DNA of 13,723 nt from JAKSUT01 sp045616505 (lineage in GTDB: Bacteria > Cyanobacteriota > Vampirovibrionia > Gastranaerophilales > Gastranaerophilaceae), in the NCBI GenBank assembly GCA_045616505.1, contig JAZLGV010000057.1, positions 1 to 13,723 on the forward strand, in the 5' to 3' direction. Below are positions 1 to 7,223 of the stretch, piece after piece. The translations under genes were made by a program, and so were the position numbers. The stretch's first letter is position 1, and every line of letters starts with the position of its first letter. The notes under the pieces are model-generated. The model was not told the origin of the DNA. It ran no database searches and was given only the letters and a program-made list of their open reading frames with translations.

Positions 1-80
1 TCTTTTAAATCGTATTCTTCAAGACATTGACGAATAAATTCTTTTGTAAATCCTGTTTTCTTTTCTTCTGTTTTTTTCAT
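1..80 (-). CDS. 5' end of an unknown gene, cut by the window edge
   Basis: An ATG at 78-80 on the minus strand opens a frame that stays open to the left edge, giving 26 codons. The visible peptide begins MKKTEEKKTGFTKEF and is highly charged, with no signal peptide. The start is supported by an AGGAG ribosome binding site 9 nt upstream (complement of about 90-94). It lies 126 nt after the acyl carrier protein gene on the same strand, so it could be the last member of that operon or have its own promoter; I see no convincing promoter. Too little is visible to name a function. Confidence 0.6.
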   Translation of the reverse strand, partial: MKKTEEKKTGFTKEFIRQCLEEYDLK

Positions 81-206
81 TTTAATGTTCTCCTTTTTTA
101 TTATTCTACATCGGAGTTTCATTAAAATTTGTTATAATCCCCACAAAAATAAAAGAATTTATTATCACTCTTCTATTTTTATATTTATTTGAAAATTTCA
201 AAATCT

Positions 207-449
207 TTAACCTAATTTTTCTAATATCAAATCAATCAATTCGCCCACGTTATGCAAATTTACAATTTCTTTCATATTAAATTTTACATTAAACTCTTTT
301 TCTACTGCGGAAATTAAAATAATATGCGTCAAAGAATCCCAACCCTCAACATCATCTGCGACAGTTTTATCAGTTAAAGTGACATCATCTAAATCCAAAA
401 CATCTTCAAAAATTTCTTTTAATTCACTATATAAATCTTCTCTATTCAT
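207..449 (-). CDS. Acyl carrier protein
   Basis: An 80-residue acyl carrier protein of normal length. The phosphopantetheine attachment motif is GWDSLTH, with Ser39 the expected modified residue, preceded by an acidic helix (residues 9-22) and followed by the usual amphipathic helix II (about 39-52). It starts 3 nt after the stop of the FkbH-like gene, and only a weak GTGGTG-like sequence precedes the ATG, so it is probably translated by coupling to the upstream gene. In FkbH systems a dedicated carrier protein receives the glyceryl unit, so this is more likely a pathway-specific carrier than the fatty-acid AcpP. AcpP would normally sit near fab genes, none of which are here. Confidence 0.9.
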   Translation of the reverse strand: MNREDLYSELKEIFEDVLDLDDVTLTDKTVADDVEGWDSLTHIILISAVEKEFNVKFNMKEIVNLHNVGELIDLILEKLG

Positions 450-452
450 AAT

Positions 453-2240
453 CTAAGACACCACTTTTATTATCGATTGTTTATTAACATAATTTTCTAT
501 ATTCAATGTCCAAATTGTATCTTCGCCGTTTGTTTCTTTCAAGCTAAACCCAAATTCTCTGAATAAATCTTTTACCATATTATTTTTTGGAGTTTTATAA
601 TAATATCCTACGATATTTAATATTCCTTGCTCTTTTGCAATTCTTACAAGTTCATCTAACATCGCAAATTCCATACCACGTTTCAAAACTCTACAACTCA
701 TCAAAAATAAATCTATATGCAAATCTGTTTTATCTTTTTTTCCTATAACTACAGAAACAACACCATTATCGCCAAATTTGTCCTGTAATTTTCCATACAA
801 ACAAACATTATCTTCTGAAGTTGAAATTTGCTCTATTTCACTTTTTGAGTATCTTCTTGTTGTAAGATTAAATTGATTTGACTTATTTGTAAGTTGCGCA
901 ATTCTTTGCATATACAAATCAGAAAAAGGTTTTATTTCTGCTTTCATATCTAAAGATTTTAAATATTCATCATAATTTTCACAAACTTGCTCTAATTTTT
1001 TTCTTTCAACATTTGATTTATACATATCATTTTTTGACAAATCGTCTTTTGACAAAGCTGTGGTTTCAAAATACCCGTGTTTGTCAATTTCTTTTATATA
1101 TTCTTCAACCTGCGAAATTTCAACGACACACGCATCTTTTATATTTTGTTTAACAATTTCTCTTTCTGCAGGATTATCATCAACAAAAACTAAACTTTCA
1201 GGGGCTAAAGATAATTCATTCGCTATTTCTAGCATATTTTGACTTTTTGTATTCCAATTAGCTTTTATTGATATAAAATCATCAGGTTTTAAAATTGAAT
1301 CTGGATGATTTAACCCTGCAAGTGCGTTATCTTCATCATTTTTTGAATTTATATTTAAGATAACACCCAAAGACTTTAATTTTTTTAAATATAATTGAAA
1401 TTCACTATATGCTTGACTAGTTGCAGTTTCTTGCCCGATTTCAAGATTTTCAACTCCATCATCACCAACAACGCCACCCCATAAAGTATTATCTAAATCA
1501 AGCACAAAACCTTCTTTATTTTTTCCATAAATTGATTTTATAATAAGGTTTACATTGTATGCCAAACGTGGAATGGCATCTAAATCGCAACAATATTTAT
1601 ACATATACCAAGCAGATAAATTATGCCATTTTTCTAACCCATAATTTGAAGCGACAAAATTCAAATCATTGATATAAAAATTATCATTTTTTTGAGCAAA
1701 ATCATAAAATTTCATATTTAATTCAGAAATAAAATTCATCAACCCATGACAATCAGAAACATCTTTATTTCCCAATAATCGATAACAAGGTTGTTCAAAA
1801 TTATTCTGTATTACTGTACAACCAAATGTTTCAAAACATTTTTTCCACATTTTTAAAAACTTTTCATATTCTACTTGAAGTTTTTGTTTAACATCTTCAA
1901 CAGAATCTTTTATATCAGGAACATTAACTAAATTTTTATATGAAGTATGAAACCAAACCAAATCTGGTTTAAAAGCCTTCAATTTTTCGTCATTGAACAT
2001 AACATCTTCATAATATTTGTTATATTCACATTCATAAAAATTTGCTTCTATTCCGTTAAACAACAAAAACAAATCCAAAACTTTTACAATATCATGGGTA
2101 GTAGAACCACCTAAAACTGCAATATTTTTCTTGATTTTTTTTACACCATTATTTAACAAAGCTTGTTTTATTGCTTTTGTTTTGAGCGATAAAATAAAAG
2201 GTTCACTTGGATATTCCAATTGTTTATAAAAATCTTCCAC
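453..2240 (-). CDS. FkbH-like HAD-superfamily glyceryl-ACP synthase
   Basis: A 595-residue protein with the FkbH layout. An N-terminal SGNH-like region carries GGSTTHD at 44-50. The HAD domain begins with the diagnostic DLDNTLWGG (Asp248, Asp250), continues with LNINSKND near 295-302 (motif II Ser299), and has VFVDDNPAERE near 351-361 (Asp354/Asp355). A GNAT-like C-terminal domain spans about 430-585. Characterised FkbH proteins dephosphorylate 1,3-bisphosphoglycerate and load the glyceryl group onto a carrier protein. The adjacent carrier-protein gene fits this. The start is GTG at 2240, supported by CAGGAG 9 nt upstream inside the end of the preceding gene; no nt separates the two genes, so they are coupled. 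The final product is unknown: related cassettes occur in polyketide clusters and in O-antigen or lipid-modification loci, and no polyketide synthase is visible here. Confidence 0.88.
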   Translation of the reverse strand: MEDFYKQLEYPSEPFILSLKTKAIKQALLNNGVKKIKKNIAVLGGSTTHDIVKVLDLFLLFNGIEANFYECEYNKYYEDVMFNDEKLKAFKPDLVWFHTSYKNLVNVPDIKDSVEDVKQKLQVEYEKFLKMWKKCFETFGCTVIQNNFEQPCYRLLGNKDVSDCHGLMNFISELNMKFYDFAQKNDNFYINDLNFVASNYGLEKWHNLSAWYMYKYCCDLDAIPRLAYNVNLIIKSIYGKNKEGFVLDLDNTLWGGVVGDDGVENLEIGQETATSQAYSEFQLYLKKLKSLGVILNINSKNDEDNALAGLNHPDSILKPDDFISIKANWNTKSQNMLEIANELSLAPESLVFVDDNPAEREIVKQNIKDACVVEISQVEEYIKEIDKHGYFETTALSKDDLSKNDMYKSNVERKKLEQVCENYDEYLKSLDMKAEIKPFSDLYMQRIAQLTNKSNQFNLTTRRYSKSEIEQISTSEDNVCLYGKLQDKFGDNGVVSVVIGKKDKTDLHIDLFLMSCRVLKRGMEFAMLDELVRIAKEQGILNIVGYYYKTPKNNMVKDLFREFGFSLKETNGEDTIWTLNIENYVNKQSIIKVVS

Positions 2241-2651
2241 TTATTTTCGCTCCTGAACTAATTCAACAATCATTTGATTAGGTAACATTATAAAACAAAT
2301 TTTCTCAAAATATGTAGCCTCTGTAATTGAAGAAATTATAATTGCACCAAGTTCATTAACTAACATATCTAAATCTTTTTCAATATTATTTGTAGAATAT
2401 GCAAAATGATAAAACTTTATACCTTTTGCTAAAATAGAAGCTAATGGTCCAGCGTCATTCAAATTTTCTAATAATTCTAACGTTGGTTGATTTTCAGCAG
2501 ATATAAATAAACCTTTGATTTTTTGAATTTCGTCACAAAAAACCTCTGAACTTTTTGTATATCCAAGTTTTTCAAATATTTTAAATTCTTTTTCTATATT
2601 TTTTGTTGCTACACCAATATGATGCAATTTTAAATTTCCAATTTCTTTCAT
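2241..2651 (-). CDS. VOC-fold (glyoxalase/methylmalonyl-CoA epimerase-like) protein
   Basis: I place the start at the ATG at 2651 (136 aa), because GAGG lies about 11 nt upstream and the protein then begins MKEIGNLKLHHIGVAT, the usual VOC opening. A longer reading from GTG at 2705 adds 18 unconserved residues and has no ribosome binding site. The protein is a two-module glyoxalase fold. Plausible metal ligands are present at all four positions: His11, Glu59 or Glu62, His82 and Glu130. The closest pattern is methylmalonyl-CoA epimerase, but no CoA mutase is nearby. As first gene of a VOC-FkbH-ACP operon it more likely acts on the carrier-bound C3 unit, for instance an epimerisation or isomerisation; that role is inference. 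Confidence 0.75.
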   Translation of the reverse strand: MKEIGNLKLHHIGVATKNIEKEFKIFEKLGYTKSSEVFCDEIQKIKGLFISAENQPTLELLENLNDAGPLASILAKGIKFYHFAYSTNNIEKDLDMLVNELGAIIISSITEATYFEKICFIMLPNQMIVELVQERK

Positions 2652-2730
2652 TTCGCACAATACCTCTAAAACTATTTTACAAAAAGAAAAATTATAAAAT
2701 AACACTTTTATTAATTTATATTAACAAAAT

Positions 2731-2760
2731 TTGATATTTTTTAAAACTAAAATTTGACAA
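2731..2760 (-). promoter_or_regulatory. Candidate promoter of the VOC-FkbH-ACP operon
   Basis: On the minus strand TTGTCA (complement of 2755-2760) is followed by 18 nt and TATCAA (complement of 2731-2736). Transcription would start near 2724, giving a leader of about 73 nt. The -10 is only 4/6 to consensus, so confidence is low. The -35 box occupies almost the same bases as the -35 of the divergent promoter. Confidence 0.35.
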
Positions 2761-2782
2761 GAATAAGTATATAAAGTACACT
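2754..2782 (+). promoter_or_regulatory. Promoter of the SFG-protein operon
   Basis: A perfect -35 TTGACA (2754-2759), a 17-nt spacer and TACACT (2777-2782) form a good sigma70-type promoter. The predicted start near 2789 gives an unusually long 5' leader of about 155 nt before the ATG at 2944. Confidence 0.6.
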
Positions 2783-2788
2783 AATTAA

Positions 2789-2943
2789 GAGCATTTACTA
2801 CGTTCGTAGAAAACAAAATCAGTTACGAACATTCACATTTGGAGTCGAAAAAAGGCAATTTTTTTTTAAAACTAGACTTTATATTAATAAGTGAAGAAAT
2901 AGCTATTGCTATGACATGTTAGACAAAAGGGCAAAGGACTTAA
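2789..2943 (+). promoter_or_regulatory. Structured 5' leader of the SFG-protein operon
   Basis: The roughly 155-nt leader contains CTACGTTCGTAG, a short hairpin that shares the segment GTTCGTA with a downstream partner TACGAAC about 15 nt away. The two foldings are therefore mutually exclusive. A second perfect hairpin, ATAGC-TATT-GCTAT, lies at 2899-2912, about 20 nt before the AAAGGA ribosome binding site (2933-2938). I do not recognise it as a known riboswitch class. Confidence 0.35.
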
Positions 2944-3954
2944 ATGAAAGTATCATCAATTAACAATATTCAAGCTAACAAGAATATTAAAAATGACAAA
3001 AACAAAATGCCTAACCAAACAAACTATCTTTCAAACAACGTGGCTAAAGATAGTGTTTCATTTGGTGGTGCTGGCACTAAAGCAGGAAATGTAATTACTA
3101 AAATTTTCAAAAAATTAGATAATGCAAACTTCTTCGTAGAATTTTTAATCGTTGATTCTTGCAGTATGGTTATTCCAAGAATTTTAGTTGGCTTAAACAG
3201 AGATAAAAAAGAACTTGGTCATTTGAACTATAAAGCAGCCAAAGAAGAAGCTGGTAGAGAAATTTTCTCAGGTCCTAGCATGAACTTAATTCCAATGGGT
3301 ATTTTAACAGCAGTTAGCGCTATTAAACCAGCAGCAAGAATGACACATAATTCTTTAGACGGTTTAACAGAAGCTGCTAAAAAATACGTTTCTACTGAAA
3401 ATTTCAACGCAAAAGATATGGAAAAAGCAGATGGCTTTGCAAAACAACTTTTCAAAGAAGCATTCGGTGATAAAAACATAACAAAACAAGAACAAGCATT
3501 TACTGAAGCACTTGCAAAATCTACTAACAAAAATTTATCTAAAAAAGATATGAAAGCTGCAAAACAATCTTTCATTGATTTGGTAAAAGATATCAATAAC
3601 AGCACCGTTAAAAAAGGTGCAGCAGCTGCAGTAGATGCTTCAGAAATGAATATTTCAGGAAAAACAATCAAAGCAGTTGATTTATTTGAAGACTTTTCTC
3701 AATATCAAAAAGATATTATGCAAAAAGTTTCAAAAGAAGCTGATAGCAAAAAAATGGTAGCAATGATAGACAAACTTAAAAAGAACAGAGTTGCATTAAA
3801 AGCAGTAACTGCAGCATCAGCATTCTTTGCAGTTGGTGGTTTCTTAAAAATATTACCTAAATTCTATCAACAAAAAGGTTTATCTCCAGCACAAGAAAGT
3901 GCACTTCTTGCTCAAAAACAAGCAGAAGCAGCTAAAGAAGGAGGTCAAGCATAA
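2944..3954 (+). CDS. SFG-motif membrane-associated protein, first of a pair
   Basis: A 336-residue protein I cannot assign to a characterised family. It opens MKVSSINNIQANKNIKN, an Asn/Lys-rich disordered stretch ending in VSFGG (Ser39-Phe40-Gly41). Hydrophobic segments follow at about 62-84 and 111-128, then a long charged, helix-rich middle (about 135-280), a hydrophobic stretch at about 284-305, and an Ala/Gln-rich tail. There is no classical cleavable signal peptide. The ribosome binding site AAAGGA sits 5 nt before the ATG. The next gene has the same order of parts, including an Arg-Asp/Lys-Glu patch after the first hydrophobic segment, so the two look like diverged paralogues. Their stop and start codons overlap. 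A structural or membrane-remodelling role would be guesswork. Confidence 0.85.
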   Translation: MKVSSINNIQANKNIKNDKNKMPNQTNYLSNNVAKDSVSFGGAGTKAGNVITKIFKKLDNANFFVEFLIVDSCSMVIPRILVGLNRDKKELGHLNYKAAKEEAGREIFSGPSMNLIPMGILTAVSAIKPAARMTHNSLDGLTEAAKKYVSTENFNAKDMEKADGFAKQLFKEAFGDKNITKQEQAFTEALAKSTNKNLSKKDMKAAKQSFIDLVKDINNSTVKKGAAAAVDASEMNISGKTIKAVDLFEDFSQYQKDIMQKVSKEADSKKMVAMIDKLKKNRVALKAVTAASAFFAVGGFLKILPKFYQQKGLSPAQESALLAQKQAEAAKEGGQA

Positions 3955-4736
3955 TGCAAATTAACGCAATTAACAATACAAATATTAATAACGTAAATTC
4001 AATCAAAAAAGAAAACAATCCTTCTTTCGGAAAACTTAATACTGCAGGACTAAAAAGTTATATGAAAGATAACTTTACTCAATTAAACAAATCAGGTCCT
4101 ATGGCAAGAGGTATGTTTGTACTTAACGCATTTACATTCCTACTAGGAAGCAGAATTGTTACAGCAAGAGATGCTGACGAAAAAAGAGAAATTGTTATCA
4201 GGGATATCCCAACAGTTCTACTTTCTGTTTTAGGTGTACCTATGATTGAAAAAACTGCTGCAAAAGTTATCAACAAAACAACTGGTTTTGCAGTTAATCA
4301 AAAATATGATGTTTTAAAAGAATGGTACCAAAACGGTAAAACTGTTATGAAAAATGGTAAAGAAGTAATTGAAAACGTTACTGATTTCAATGCATTCTCA
4401 AAAAGACTTTCAGATCAAGGTGCAGACATCAAAAAAGTTTACTCAACTTTGTCATCAGAAATAAAAGACTCTTTAGCTGAAATGAAAGGTTCAAACGAAG
4501 AAATTATTAAAAGCATAACTAATAAAAAAGGTTTACCTGAAAAAATCCAAGAAGCATTAAAAAGTGCAGAAAACGGAGCTTTGAAAAAAGCTAACAGCCT
4601 AAAAACAGCAACAAAAGCTCTTGGTTTCGGCTTAACTCTTGGTTTAATTGGTCTTTTAATTCCAAAAGTTAATATCGCAATAACAAAAGCTATTCACAAA
4701 AATGATTCTGCAAAGCCAGAAACTAAACAAGCTTAA
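3954..4736 (+). CDS. SFG-motif membrane-associated protein, second of a pair
   Basis: A 260-residue paralogue-like partner of the upstream gene. The start codon overlaps the preceding stop (TAATG), and a strong GGAGGT at 3940-3945 lies inside the end of the upstream gene, so translation is coupled. It opens MQINAINNTNINNVNSIKKE and reaches PSFGK (Ser24-Phe25-Gly26), the same N-terminal design. Hydrophobic segments lie at about 52-67 and 85-98, with a charged RDADEKREIVIRD patch between them. A predicted helical middle region and a C-terminal hydrophobic stretch at about 222-238 follow. The function is unknown. The shared N-terminal module on two otherwise divergent bodies suggests a sorting or assembly tag, which is inference. 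Confidence 0.85.
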   Translation: MQINAINNTNINNVNSIKKENNPSFGKLNTAGLKSYMKDNFTQLNKSGPMARGMFVLNAFTFLLGSRIVTARDADEKREIVIRDIPTVLLSVLGVPMIEKTAAKVINKTTGFAVNQKYDVLKEWYQNGKTVMKNGKEVIENVTDFNAFSKRLSDQGADIKKVYSTLSSEIKDSLAEMKGSNEEIIKSITNKKGLPEKIQEALKSAENGALKKANSLKTATKALGFGLTLGLIGLLIPKVNIAITKAIHKNDSAKPETKQA

Positions 4737-4750
4737 TATTTTAAATAATA

Positions 4751-4790
4751 AAAAGGCGACTTGAACAAAATGTTCGAGTCGCCTTTTTTA
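4751..4790. terminator. Bidirectional intrinsic terminator
   Basis: AAAAGGCGACTTGAAC (4751-4766) pairs with GTTCGAGTCGCCTTTT (4772-4787) over 16 bp, with one G·U and a 5-nt loop, followed by a T tract on the plus strand. The flanking A-rich side gives a T tract on the minus strand too. It therefore ends both the SFG operon and the convergent gene whose stop is at 4792. Confidence 0.93.
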
Positions 4791-4791
4791 T

Positions 4792-5310
4792 TTAAGAAAA
4801 TACTCCGCCTAAATAATACATCTTATCAAGCATTGTTTTTATATCTAAAGCACTTGCAGTTGGTTGAGGAGCACCCTGTTGAGCTAAAATATTTTTAGCA
4901 GCATCAGTAAATACAACTGCAGCTTCGGCTCTCAACTGAGAAACATTTGCCTGAATAATAGAATTACCTTGTGCTGAAGTATTCATTTCATCAACTTTTG
5001 CATTAAAACGATTATAATCTTCCGAAAAATCACCAGAAGCAGAAAGTCCAACTCTAGACATCAATGCTGCCCACGCAATCGCTTGTGGTTCTACTGTATT
5101 TTTTGGAAGTTTTCCGTCAACTAAATTTGTTGCAGAAGAACTCATAGCCTTATATAATGCCTGTACATCAATATACGCATTTCCTGTCTCTCTAACACCG
5201 TATTGACGCATCAAAGCTCTAAATTTGGTAGCAGAAATTACTTGACCAAACATTTGGTATTGATATTTTTGAAAATACATATTGGTATCATCTATTGCTG
5301 AAACAACCAA
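4792..5310 (-). CDS. Unknown 172-residue protein
   Basis: A soluble-looking 172-aa protein with no signal peptide or membrane segment, which I do not recognise. The start is TTG at 5310, supported by GGAGAG about 7 nt upstream. The next in-frame ATG (5280) has no ribosome binding site and would remove 10 residues. The N-terminal half contains NMYFQKYQYQMFGQV and an ATKFRALMRQYG stretch. The middle is Ser/Ala-rich with predicted helices, and the C-terminus is a helix ending DKMYYLGGVFS. Polar, Gln/Ala/Ser-rich helical character would fit a secreted or structural protein, but nothing specific supports that. It is a single-gene unit with its own upstream region and shares a terminator with the convergent SFG operon. 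Confidence 0.8.
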   Translation of the reverse strand: MVVSAIDDTNMYFQKYQYQMFGQVISATKFRALMRQYGVRETGNAYIDVQALYKAMSSSATNLVDGKLPKNTVEPQAIAWAALMSRVGLSASGDFSEDYNRFNAKVDEMNTSAQGNSIIQANVSQLRAEAAVVFTDAAKNILAQQGAPQPTASALDIKTMLDKMYYLGGVFS

Positions 5311-5372
5311 ATTTTAACTCTCCAAAAAGACATACGAATACACATGGAAAATCGGCTACTTTTGGAAAAAAC

Positions 5373-5409
5373 TTTATAGCAAATAAAATTTTCGTTACAT
5401 TTCGTTACA
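5373..5409 (-). promoter_or_regulatory. Candidate promoter with tandem 9-bp repeats
   Basis: The minus strand reads TGCTATAAA (complement of 5373-5381), an extended -10 element, giving a leader of about 56 nt to the TTG at 5310. Two exact copies of TTCGTTACA (5391-5399 and 5401-5409), 10 bp apart, cover the region where a -35 would lie; no good -35 is present. The spacing of about one helical turn suits a regulator binding one face of the DNA. Confidence 0.4.
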
Positions 5410-5415
5410 AGATTT

Positions 5416-7221
5416 TTATTTTTTCTTTTTATAAGCAGGTTTTGAAGATTTTTTCTTTTTGATTATTTTACAAGAATCGTCTTGCATATCAATTTTTCCA
5501 TCAAAATCATTATCAATACCATCACGACAAGAACCAATTGATTCAGGTGATTCAGCTCTAGCTGAATATTTCAACCATTTATTTGGTATTCTTGTCCATA
5601 AATATTCAAAAAACTTTTTATAGAATATAGTAACTTGAGAATTTTTTATAACCACAACATTTTCATCGTTCTTACTTTCGCCACTTTTCGATAAATTCAT
5701 TGAACCAACTATTGTATATGTATCATCTATCAAAATTGTTTTTGAATGTAATTTTCCTGCGAAAATTTCCGTTTTAACAGGAATACCTGCAAGTCTTAAT
5801 TCTTTAATTTTAGAATGACTTTTGGCGTGAGAATTTGTCGCATCTAAAATAATTTTCACTTTCACACCACGTTGATGAGCTTTGATTAAAGCTTCTGTTA
5901 ATTCTTTATGAGTCAAAATAAATGTTGGAATATAAACATAATTTTTCGCATTATCTATCAATGGAATAATTTTGTTTGTTATAATTTTATCTTTTGGAGA
6001 AAAGCCATAATCTATTTCAGTACCATTAATATTTATTGGACTATGAGAAAACTTTTTCTTTTGTGAATGAAATTTTCCAAAATACATTTGATTAAACTCT
6101 TTTTCAAAATCATTAGCGATTTGTTCTGATTTTATCAACAATGAACCATTTGAATTAAACGAAGACATATCAGTATTTGAAATATTTGCAGAACCTGTAA
6201 AAACAATCTTTTTATCGATTACAAAAAATTTGTTATGCATAATTGAAATTGAAGTTTCAAAATTATTATTTTCGATTATTTTAGACAAATAAAAAGTATC
6301 AGGATAAATATTTGTATTTTTGTTTGTGTCATAAACAAATCTAACTTTTACACCCCTTGCAATTGCTTGTTTTAAAGCATTTTCTAATTTTGGAATTTTT
6401 GTATATCCATATATTGCAAAATCAATACTTTCATTTGCAGAATTAATTTCATTCACCAAAGCTTGACACATCTGAGATTTACAAAAATTATCAGGTTTAT
6501 TAGTTCTTGTCATATCAGTCAAAAACACCTTTAAATAACCTAAATCAAGAAACAAAGGTGGCGCTTTGATATCTGGAATAAAATCGTCTGTAAAATAATC
6601 AAATTTATTTTCTGAATTCTTTTTTGATTTTTTAGACAAGCAAAACTTACAAGGTTTTGCATCTTTTCCGACTTGACTACGTAAAATTATTTGACTATTA
6701 TGTGCCAAAAGTCCGTATTTACAATTTAATTTATGATATTTTTGACTTTTATTATTATAAATAACTAAATCTAATTTTCTAACATTTTCTAGAGTTTTTA
6801 AAAACTTTTTTAATTTAGGATTTTTTCTTTTTACTGCTAAACCATTATCAATCAACAATTGTTGATAATCTTTACTATCTACAATAATTCTATTATTTAC
6901 AACTTTTACTGTTTTATTTTCTAAAGTTTCATTTGCAAATTTTTCAGCTAAATAACCAAGTCTTAAAGCATCTTCTAAACTTATATTTAACGTTTTTAAA
7001 AGAACTTCAGTATTATTATATGGAACTGTCGAAAAACTAAAAACTTCAGATAACTCAACTATTTCATCATTGTCAGCAACTCCGTTTTTATTAAAATCAA
7101 CGACTATTTCAGTTGGAGTTTTTATTTCAATGACCGTGTAAGATTGTTTTTTAAACAAAACAAATACTGTAAACGCAATAAAAGATAATATTACGAATAA
7201 AAGAGAAAAACGCTTAAACAC
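5416..7221 (-). CDS. Membrane-anchored phospholipase D-like protein with two HKD motifs
   Basis: A 601-residue protein. One N-terminal membrane segment (about 6-23) is followed by an SNase-like region (about 28-132) containing a Ca-binding-type loop at 42-53 (Asp42, Asn44, Asn46, Asp50, Asp52). Next is a His163/Cys167...Cys191/Cys194 cluster resembling the zinc-ribbon-like tail found after SNase domains. Two PLD modules follow: His329-x-Lys331...Asp336 with GSAN at 343-346, and His492-x-Lys494...Asp499 with GSMN at 506-509. The C-terminus has a second acidic Ca-type motif (567-578, DGIDNDFDGKID) flanked by Cys565 and Cys584, then a Lys-rich tail. Both HKD active sites are intact, so phosphodiesterase or nuclease activity outside the cytoplasm is likely; the substrate is unknown. 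The start is GTG at 7221 with AAGGGG about 5 nt upstream, 2 nt after the deacetylase gene, so the two form an operon. Confidence 0.88.
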   Translation of the reverse strand: MFKRFSLLFVILSFIAFTVFVLFKKQSYTVIEIKTPTEIVVDFNKNGVADNDEIVELSEVFSFSTVPYNNTEVLLKTLNISLEDALRLGYLAEKFANETLENKTVKVVNNRIIVDSKDYQQLLIDNGLAVKRKNPKLKKFLKTLENVRKLDLVIYNNKSQKYHKLNCKYGLLAHNSQIILRSQVGKDAKPCKFCLSKKSKKNSENKFDYFTDDFIPDIKAPPLFLDLGYLKVFLTDMTRTNKPDNFCKSQMCQALVNEINSANESIDFAIYGYTKIPKLENALKQAIARGVKVRFVYDTNKNTNIYPDTFYLSKIIENNNFETSISIMHNKFFVIDKKIVFTGSANISNTDMSSFNSNGSLLIKSEQIANDFEKEFNQMYFGKFHSQKKKFSHSPININGTEIDYGFSPKDKIITNKIIPLIDNAKNYVYIPTFILTHKELTEALIKAHQRGVKVKIILDATNSHAKSHSKIKELRLAGIPVKTEIFAGKLHSKTILIDDTYTIVGSMNLSKSGESKNDENVVVIKNSQVTIFYKKFFEYLWTRIPNKWLKYSARAESPESIGSCRDGIDNDFDGKIDMQDDSCKIIKKKKSSKPAYKKKK

Positions 7222-7223
7222 AT

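Noticed and set aside
130..138. Extended -10 (TGTTATAAT) on the plus strand
   Set aside because: No plus-strand gene follows; it would run antisense into the ACP gene. AT-rich DNA produces such matches by chance.
2846..2870. A6-GGCAA-T9 as a terminator or attenuator in the SFG leader
   Set aside because: The stem would be only A-T pairs with no GC base, too weak for an intrinsic terminator.
3228..3671. 147-codon minus-strand ORF inside the first SFG gene
   Set aside because: Antisense shadow of a well-supported gene; no ribosome binding site and no recognisable protein features.
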